A stretch of 10,413 nt of DNA from Chthoniobacterales bacterium (GTDB lineage Bacteria > Verrucomicrobiota > Verrucomicrobiia > Chthoniobacterales > UBA10450), in assembly GCA_013695925.1 (NCBI GenBank), contig JACCZO010000383.1, positions 1-10,413 on the forward strand, read 5' to 3'. This document shows, in pieces, positions 4,952 through 10,413 of the stretch (the stretch's first letter is position 1; the number at the start of each line of letters is the position of its first letter). The notes under the pieces are model-generated. The model had not been told where the DNA came from. It did no database searches and saw only the letters and a program-made list of their open reading frames with translations. Position numbers and translations under genes: made by a program.

Positions 4952-7363
4952 CTAGGCCAGCGCCAAAGCAGCGTTGACGTTCTTTTCCCGGCCGCGGAGG
5001 ATTGAGGTCCCCGCGTATTTATACTTCGTGTCTCCCATCAAAGCCGCTAGTCCGGTGTCTTTCCGGTAGCCCTTGAGAAGCTCTTCGTAGGGGGGGCTGC
5101 CGTCGCTATAGTTATTACTGTAGAAATAGCCATGAACGACACCGGCCAACAGGTTGGCTTCGCGGAAAGGCTCGCCCATGATGCCCGTGTCGCGAAAAAG
5201 GTCGCGATAAAGAGAGCGGCCATGGACCGTGGTGCCGTTCTTGTTCTTTAGGTGACCGAGGTAGAGGTAGAAGTTCTCAATATTGCGTGCGAGCGGCATC
5301 GGGCGGTTCCAGGCGGGCGCGCTCGGCCCGTTCCAAAAGCGCACATTCTCAGGCAGTGGGAGCATGCCGCGCTCCCCTTCGGAGTGCCGGTGGTCGGGGT
5401 CGACATGACCGCTCGAATCCAGGCCAGCCTCGCAATAAGTGAGCACCCAGGCGTCTTGTCTGGTCAAAGGCCGGAAGTCGTCGCCGTATTTCGCTTCCAG
5501 CGCCGCGTTCACGCCGGCGATGATTTGCGTTAAGGCGCCATCATTCGTCGCGAAGAATTCATCCTTGGTGATCCCCTTTGTGACCAGTTCGAAGGTCGTC
5601 CCCGGATCAACCTGGCTTTCGACCACGCGCGCTGAAATAACCGTGGCAGCTGGCTGAGAAAAAGTGAAGGCGTAGGCGTCGATGGCAGCGGCATACGCCC
5701 CGGCAAGCGCGTCCTTTCTCTCGGTCGCTCGCCGCAGGTCGGCCTCGTTGTTAATGAAGAAAGGCTCGCCGATGACGATCGGCGCGCGTGTGTTGAACAA
5801 TTGTGACCCGCCACGTTCGCTCTCCGTCCGGCCTTTGATGCCGCGGTTGCGCAGGTCGAGCGCAAGGAGGAACTCTTTCTGGAGCAGGCCTGCCAGCTTT
5901 TTGCCATTTTTTGAGGTGTGGAAATAGATCACCTCGCTGCCGGTCGCCTTCGGGCCGTTGGCATTCGCGTGCAGGCTAACGACGAACGCTGGGTTGTAAC
6001 TGTTTGTCAGGGCCGGAAGTTTCTCGTAGCTATCCTTGTCCTTGTCGTCGCGATGGATGACTACGACCTCAGCTCCTTTGACGCGAGATTGGATCTGCTT
6101 GGCAAGGCGACTGTTGAACTCGAACTCAGTGACGACCTTGCCATCAAGTGTGCCTTCAGCGCCGGCGGCGGAAGGCCGATGCCCGATGTCGATCAGACAG
6201 AGCGGTCTCGGACCGGAGGCGGCGACGCGAAGAGGATCCTTCACTGGTGCGGACGGCTCCTCACCCAGGAGTTCAGCCCGAACCTGCCGCGCAATCCCAA
6301 GCACCTGCTCACGAAGTTCGGGGCTCGTTTCGAGCAACCGCTTCAGGACCCTGGAACTGATCGGTGGCAGCGCCTCTACGATCGAGCATTCAACAAGGCA
6401 GCCATCGACTGCCGCGCCCTTAATGACGGCGAACTGCCCCTCGCGCTCACGCGCCGACGCAAAAGGCACCGCCCTGGGATCCGCGTCGGCATCAGCTGCC
6501 CGCGCGGAGAGAAAGAACTCACCGTCGGGAGTCCGAAAGACGTAATCCGGAAGGAAACGGCCGAACTGTATCTGTGCTGCCCCGCGGACCGGCACAGAGT
6601 CGTCCTCGGTCGGTGAAGAGTCATCCTCCCGTTGGTTGGATTCCACGGCCGTTTCGGTCGAGGTGTCAGTGGAGTCGCTCCCATCCACCCCTCCGTGCAA
6701 TTTCACTAAGTGCGCTCGGAAGTCCGGCATGGTCATCGAAAGAGAACCACCTGGATCGTTTTTTCGGCCGGGGGAGACTTCATCGTGTCCCAGAACTAAG
6801 TCGAACTGGAAAATATCCGGCTTTTGCCCCTTCAACCAGAGAAGCAGATCGATGAGCGCCTTTTCTTGCTGCTCTGTGTAAGCCTCATACCAACCAGGTT
6901 CGCAATTGGCTTTGCGCTCCACATAGCGCACTCCTTCGCGGTTTAGATCCCGCGCCGGATTCGGCACCCCTGCAGGGACTGCCTCCCGTTGCCGCTGGTA
7001 GTGTTTGGGATTGTTAAACCAGGGACGGAACCGATTCTCATCGATCTTTTGGAGTTGCCCGGCATTGCAAAGCTCAATGCCAACAAGGTGCTTGCTCACG
7101 CCGCTTCCTAAATTCTGATACGAACTCTGGCCAGCGTGATAGCCCCACTTGTCCAGGTCGAAATTTTGATAAACCTGCCCGTCCGGCCCAATGGTGAAGA
7201 AGCAATGGCGGTTCCGGATTCCGCCAGCGACCGTGTTCTCCGCGTTCGGGACTCCGGCCGTGAAGTGGACGACGGCACCTCGCGGGAATTGTGCGAGATA
7301 GCGCCCGCGGGTGACCATTTCTCCTCCGACATCGTGATTCGCTTTGGGGTAACGGAGGCTCAT
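4952..7363 (-). CDS. multidomain peptidoglycan hydrolase: Amidase_2 + Amidase_3 + lysozyme-like domain
   Basis: This 803-residue protein would cut peptidoglycan at two kinds of bond. Residues 22-222 are an Amidase_2/PGRP-type N-acetylmuramoyl-L-alanine amidase: VVHFTAG (His33), LVGIELCNAG (93-102) and LGHDEVSPGRKNDPGG (191-206) give zinc ligands His33, His192 and Asp203. A Ser/Thr/Asp/Glu-rich linker spans 224-258, then an unrecognised segment (262-385). Residues 387-566 are an Amidase_3 domain: IDIGHRP (His395), Glu413, SLHANANG (His465) and GEPFFINNEADL with catalytic Glu533. The C-terminal part (about 595-803) contains YCEAGLDSSGHVDPDHRH then GERGMLPLP (643-671), which looks like the Glu and GLMQLMP motifs of lysozyme-like transglycosylases; this is less certain. 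No signal peptide or membrane segment is visible although the substrate is in the periplasm. The ATG at 7361-7363 is used; Met16, preceded by GGAGGAGAA, is an alternative that keeps every domain. It lies 95 nt after the lipoprotein gene. Confidence 0.85.
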   Translation of the reverse strand: MSLRYPKANHDVGGEMVTRGRYLAQFPRGAVVHFTAGVPNAENTVAGGIRNRHCFFTIGPDGQVYQNFDLDKWGYHAGQSSYQNLGSGVSKHLVGIELCNAGQLQKIDENRFRPWFNNPKHYQRQREAVPAGVPNPARDLNREGVRYVERKANCEPGWYEAYTEQQEKALIDLLLWLKGQKPDIFQFDLVLGHDEVSPGRKNDPGGSLSMTMPDFRAHLVKLHGGVDGSDSTDTSTETAVESNQREDDSSPTEDDSVPVRGAAQIQFGRFLPDYVFRTPDGEFFLSARAADADADPRAVPFASAREREGQFAVIKGAAVDGCLVECSIVEALPPISSRVLKRLLETSPELREQVLGIARQVRAELLGEEPSAPVKDPLRVAASGPRPLCLIDIGHRPSAAGAEGTLDGKVVTEFEFNSRLAKQIQSRVKGAEVVVIHRDDKDKDSYEKLPALTNSYNPAFVVSLHANANGPKATGSEVIYFHTSKNGKKLAGLLQKEFLLALDLRNRGIKGRTESERGGSQLFNTRAPIVIGEPFFINNEADLRRATERKDALAGAYAAAIDAYAFTFSQPAATVISARVVESQVDPGTTFELVTKGITKDEFFATNDGALTQIIAGVNAALEAKYGDDFRPLTRQDAWVLTYCEAGLDSSGHVDPDHRHSEGERGMLPLPENVRFWNGPSAPAWNRPMPLARNIENFYLYLGHLKNKNGTTVHGRSLYRDLFRDTGIMGEPFREANLLAGVVHGYFYSNNYSDGSPPYEELLKGYRKDTGLAALMGDTKYKYAGTSILRGREKNVNAALALA

Positions 7364-7458
7364 ACGTTGAGTTTCTTGATTACTGATTTCTCTTCCTTTA
7401 GGGCGAAGTCGTTCCTAGCTGCTCGTCGTGGCATGCATGTGAGCCGGGATAAGAAAAA

Positions 7459-8283
7459 TCAACTCCCTGGAGGCGGCTGTCGTAGAAAGCGATACCAGGC
7501 TGCGAAGCGCTGCCGGGCAGGAGAAAGCTGGGCCAGATCGCCAGATTCAGCGGCTTGCTTCTCTTCGGCCGTGAGATATCGACCGATCAACGCCGCACCC
7601 TTCTGGTAGGAGGCGGCCTTCTCGCGGCGCTGCATGCTGCCATACCAAACGCGAAAGATGGCCGAACTGGTGGCGAGATACTTCGCGCCGGCATCCACTT
7701 CCGGTGCTGCAAGGCGACTCGCATCCAGACTGGTCAACGTTTCTTCAAGGCCATCCGCTGCTTGCTTAAACTGCACGCTGCTCGGATTGACGCCGCTTCC
7801 GGGAGCTGCATTGCGCACCTGTTCCCAGCCCGCAAGCAGTGGCTCGAAGGAGCGGGCGAGCAACTCATCACGCGTGTAGTGCCCATCGCCGGAACGCAGC
7901 TTCGGCGCTGCCTGCTTCACCTCGTCTCGCATCAGCCTGGCTCGGCCAATCTGGCCCGATTGCAGATAAGCCATCGCTTCGACCACGCTGAGATGCGCAG
8001 CCTCCGCGCCGTCGGTGCCGTAAGTCTTCTTGAATTCGTCGATTGCCGAAACGGTGCGCTCGAATGCCTTTTCTTTTGCGATGGGAGCAGGACGCTGGGA
8101 AGGCCGGGGAAGAGCAATGCCTGCGAATTCCTCCTGGTAGAGTTTGTGGACATTCGCCAGAGCGGCGACGCGGCTGTTCGATGCCGGCCCCACTCCAGGC
8201 GTGGCGCAGCCGCTTAAGGTTGCGAGCACGAGCACAGGTAGGAACAGCCAAATGGACAGCAAAGAGGGAGAGATTTTTTTCAT
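7459..8283 (-). CDS. lipoprotein with helical, TPR-like body
   Basis: This 274-residue protein begins with a lipoprotein signal: MKKISPS, a hydrophobic core LLSIWLFLPVLVLATL, and the lipobox LSGC with Cys26 as the lipidated residue. Residue +2 is Ala, which by the E. coli Lol rule favours the outer membrane. The mature part is soluble and mostly helical; residues 72-128 (AIDEFKKTYG, AHLSVVEAMAYLQSGQIGRA) resemble TPR-like helix pairs, but I name no family. The ATG at 8281-8283 is chosen over the in-frame ATG at 8308-8310 because it starts a normal signal peptide and sits just 4 nt past the stop of the 657-residue gene, which suggests translational coupling. Its place between that gene and the amidase suggests an envelope partner or regulator of the amidase. 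An immunity-like role is another possibility. Confidence 0.8.
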   Translation of the reverse strand: MKKISPSLLSIWLFLPVLVLATLSGCATPGVGPASNSRVAALANVHKLYQEEFAGIALPRPSQRPAPIAKEKAFERTVSAIDEFKKTYGTDGAEAAHLSVVEAMAYLQSGQIGRARLMRDEVKQAAPKLRSGDGHYTRDELLARSFEPLLAGWEQVRNAAPGSGVNPSSVQFKQAADGLEETLTSLDASRLAAPEVDAGAKYLATSSAIFRVWYGSMQRREKAASYQKGAALIGRYLTAEEKQAAESGDLAQLSPARQRFAAWYRFLRQPPPGS

Positions 8284-8287
8284 GGAG

Positions 8288-10261
8288 TTAGTTTGTTTCG
8301 AGGGTGGCAAGCGTGGCCGAGAGCAACGCCTGAAATTCGGGCGCGCCTATATCCTTCGGGACGAATGGCTGGCGCAAAAAGCCGGCAAGTAGTGTGTCGA
8401 AAAAGAGGAGGACGCCCTCGCGGTCCAACGTCACCCCGATCTGCCGATCGGCTGCTTTCAAGGCAAGGGTGAGAAAGAGGGAAAGTTGCGAAGGCGTGAC
8501 TTTGCCGTCGAGCAGCACGTTGCCTCGCCGGGCGATTTGCACGAGCGAAGCCCGGATCACAGCAGGGAGATTCGCGCTGCCAAAAAGATCGGCGGAGTCG
8601 GTGGCGAGAGTTTTGATGACTGCTTCGAGCAGAGGCTGGAGTTGGTGCCCATCTGCCCACCCTAACCAAATTCGCGGATTCGTTGCTGTCGCTTCAATGA
8701 TCAAGACGAGCAGTTCTTTCCGTGACTCGGCTGTGATCAACGCCGCAACCTTCGGGTCGCCGAGGATGGCGCCCACGACACGCAAAATCTCCGACAGCTT
8801 GCCGTGGAAGGCGGGATTTCGTTGATTTGCTGCTGCTGTCCGAAGCGCCGCTTCTGCGATCACGATCAGCTCGCCTTGGCTAATTTTTCCATCGGTTGCC
8901 GCGTCAGCGCCGCCTTTGAACGCCGCGCCGATCGCCGCGAGCACGGCGGAGTCGCCCCGTCCGAGCATCTCCGGGTGAGCGGCTACCAGCGCGACGCCTT
9001 CAGTGAGCAGTGCCTGCAGCCTCTCGGGGCCGAAGAGGGAGCGGAGGTTGTTCTTTTCCACCGCGTCGTTCAGCGCTGAGACCAGGGCGCCGGCGAGGGC
9101 TTTGGTTTTGGCATCGTCTCCGAAGAGCGCAGGGTTTGCCGAGACAGCCGCCAGAGCGGTCTTGTAGATCGCTGTGAAAAGCTCGCCTCGTACGAGATCC
9201 TGAAAAGGAACGGGAGAGTGAGCGACCGATGTGGCCACACTCTTGACCAGTGCGGCAATCAACGGTTTGCCAGCCAGCTCACGGCCGAGGATCCCGTCGA
9301 CATCCGCCGCACCTGCCTTCAGCCCCGCTTCCAAAACACCGATAAGTGCCTTCGGATCATTCCTAAGTTGCGGAATATTGCGGCCCGCCTCAGCGAGCGT
9401 GGCCGCAATCACCTTTTGCGTCAGCTCACCCTTTGCGATAAACGACGGATCCTCTGCCACATGGCCGAGAAAGCTCGAGATCAGCTGCTCAAAGCCCGGC
9501 AGCGTGATCAGTCCCGCCACAAAATCGTCACCCTCACTTTTGCGCACATCAGCCAGCGCTCGGAGGAAAGGTTTAAGCGCCGGCTGATCCGGGATAATTC
9601 CCGGCGTATCGAGCGCGGCAACAACGGTCGCGCTCAGCAACCGCTTGAAGATGCGGTCGCAGCTGTCGTCGTCAAAATCCTGCTCACCCGCGAAGTCATG
9701 CAGAACGGCCTCCACAATTGAACGCGTCTTCGGGTTCGAAATGAAAAGACCCGCATTCGCACCCGCGACCTCAAGCACAGTGTCGGCGGTGGCGAGGAGA
9801 ATACGAGTGACGGTTGGATTCCGGGAAAGACGGTGAGACTCGACCAGATAAGCTGCGAGCTGAAGTTGACCATCCGGTCGCTGGCGAGCGTCCTTGTCGG
9901 AATCGGAGCCTTCCGGGTCTTCAAACTCTGGCCGAATATTATTCGCAGCGAAGTAGAGCTCATAAAGCTGGCGTCGATCATGGTAGAGGGCGTCGACGGA
10001 ATCATCCGGATCGGCCAGGACCTTGGCGAATTCATCCTCTCGATCATGCAACGCCAGCAGCGGAGCGCCGGTTGGCGATTGGAAGAAATCGCGCATGGGC
10101 TGAGCGTATGGACCCCAATCCGGAGGCGGCGGCGGTAAAAGGAGGGGGACCGGCTCGCTCGCCTTGTGAAGCGAGAGAATGACGTCAACGCGATCGCGAA
10201 ACTTAACGAGCGATTGGATCGCCGAGAGTGCGACGGGGATGAGAGCAATTGGGAACGCCAT
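8288..10261 (-). CDS. 657-residue helical-repeat protein of unknown function
   Basis: I recognise no named family. The N-terminus has a hydrophobic stretch (FPIALIPVALSAIQSLV, 3-19) followed by basic residues; it could be an uncleaved membrane anchor or an amphipathic helix, with no clear cleavage site. A proline run (43-47, PPPPP) and an acidic patch near 112-124 precede the main body. From about residue 153 onward the protein is nearly all predicted helix, built from four degenerate units of about 130 residues starting near 153, 280, 414 and 540. Units contain A-x2-V-x2-NPALFG-like segments, and units 2-4 also contain DG-x-I/V-type loops. The loop at 453-464 (DAATDGKISQGE) nearly fits a calcium-binding EF-hand loop. 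The ATG at 10259-10261 has no good ribosome binding site. Its stop lies 4 nt before the lipoprotein start, so the two are probably co-transcribed. A scaffold or surface role is a guess. Confidence 0.8.
   Translation of the reverse strand: MAFPIALIPVALSAIQSLVKFRDRVDVILSLHKASEPVPLLLPPPPPDWGPYAQPMRDFFQSPTGAPLLALHDREDEFAKVLADPDDSVDALYHDRRQLYELYFAANNIRPEFEDPEGSDSDKDARQRPDGQLQLAAYLVESHRLSRNPTVTRILLATADTVLEVAGANAGLFISNPKTRSIVEAVLHDFAGEQDFDDDSCDRIFKRLLSATVVAALDTPGIIPDQPALKPFLRALADVRKSEGDDFVAGLITLPGFEQLISSFLGHVAEDPSFIAKGELTQKVIAATLAEAGRNIPQLRNDPKALIGVLEAGLKAGAADVDGILGRELAGKPLIAALVKSVATSVAHSPVPFQDLVRGELFTAIYKTALAAVSANPALFGDDAKTKALAGALVSALNDAVEKNNLRSLFGPERLQALLTEGVALVAAHPEMLGRGDSAVLAAIGAAFKGGADAATDGKISQGELIVIAEAALRTAAANQRNPAFHGKLSEILRVVGAILGDPKVAALITAESRKELLVLIIEATATNPRIWLGWADGHQLQPLLEAVIKTLATDSADLFGSANLPAVIRASLVQIARRGNVLLDGKVTPSQLSLFLTLALKAADRQIGVTLDREGVLLFFDTLLAGFLRQPFVPKDIGAPEFQALLSATLATLETN
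8444..9805 (-). repeat. four tandem degenerate ~130-residue coding repeats
   Basis: Within the 657-residue protein, units start at residues about 153, 280, 414 and 540 (spacings 127, 134, 126). Units 3 and 4 align best: RLQALLTEGVALVAAHPEML with QLQPLLEAVIKTLATDSADL, then TDGKISQGELIVIAEAAL with LDGKVTPSQLSLFLTLAL. Unit 2 has VDGILGREL at the same place; unit 1 has the acidic DFDDDSCDRIFKRLL. The similarity is at protein level; I see no long nucleotide identity, so the duplication is old. Confidence 0.6.
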
Positions 10262-10320
10262 TAGCGCGATCTTTGCAGGCGGCCGTCGATCCCTACGGTC
10301 GCGACAGCGGTTAGGAAGCC

Positions 10321-10349
10321 TGCATACAATTCGCGAATTGGGCGGTCAA
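10321..10349 (-). promoter_or_regulatory. promoter candidate with palindromic operator for the minus-strand three-gene unit
   Basis: On the minus strand, TTGACC (plus-strand 10344-10349) and TATGCA (10321-10326) are separated by exactly 17 bp. The -35 box matches the sigma-70 consensus at 5 of 6 positions and the -10 box at 3 of 6. The spacer holds the perfect 14-bp palindrome CAATTCGCGAATTG (10327-10340). A transcript would have a leader of about 50 nt before the ATG at 10261. Nothing else recognisable lies between 10262 and the window end. Confidence 0.4.
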
Positions 10350-10413
10350 GCTAAAACTCGTGGCGTGTCGTGTTGCAGGTAGTGTTGGTCAATTGTCAGT
10401 TAGGAGGTCGAGG

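Noticed and set aside
4600..4977. A 125-codon plus-strand frame after the TIR motifs
   Set aside because: Arg-rich, no recognisable domain, in a different frame from the TIR motifs; it more likely reflects decayed sequence.
5918..6616. A 232-codon plus-strand frame
   Set aside because: Antisense to the Amidase_3 and linker part of the hydrolase, whose catalytic residues are all present on the minus strand.

Overview
The window reads as chromosomal DNA of a GC-rich, probably Gram-negative free-living bacterium. A lipobox lipoprotein and peptidoglycan amidases support a Gram-negative envelope. Weak or absent Shine-Dalgarno sites, a PA14-fused membrane glycosyltransferase and a TIR-domain remnant would fit Verrucomicrobiota or a similar soil phylum, but that placement is a guess; no rRNA, tRNA or phylogenetic marker is present.

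Layout. Left part (1-3620), housekeeping and accessory metabolism: a possible gene end running in from the left edge (1-117, +), a VOC/glyoxalase-fold protein (88-522, -), a small two-helix DUF2905 membrane protein (604-816, +), a 708-residue GT-C-type membrane glycosyltransferase with a C-terminal PA14 domain (785-2911, -), and an Fe-S uracil-DNA glycosylase family protein (2961-3581, +) followed by a hairpin terminator. The last two genes diverge from a 49-bp spacer that holds a perfect spaced inverted repeat.

Middle part (3611-4951), gene-poor and comparatively AT-rich: about 800 bp with no convincing gene, then the decayed remnant of a TIR-domain gene. It keeps a good ribosome binding site and GTG start, but has one frameshift in an A run and seems to have lost the segment expected to carry the catalytic glutamate.

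Right part (4952-10261), the most interesting: three minus-strand genes that look like one transcription unit. In order of transcription they are a 657-residue protein made largely of four degenerate helical repeats of about 130 residues; a 274-residue lipoprotein only 4 nt downstream; and an 803-residue peptidoglycan hydrolase joining an Amidase_2/PGRP domain, an Amidase_3 domain and a probable lysozyme/transglycosylase-like domain, with no visible signal peptide. A promoter candidate with a perfect 14-bp palindrome between its -35 and -10 boxes lies upstream (10321-10349). I infer a cell-wall remodelling or cell-wall attack module. An export route for the amidase and the role of the repeat protein are not visible in the sequence.
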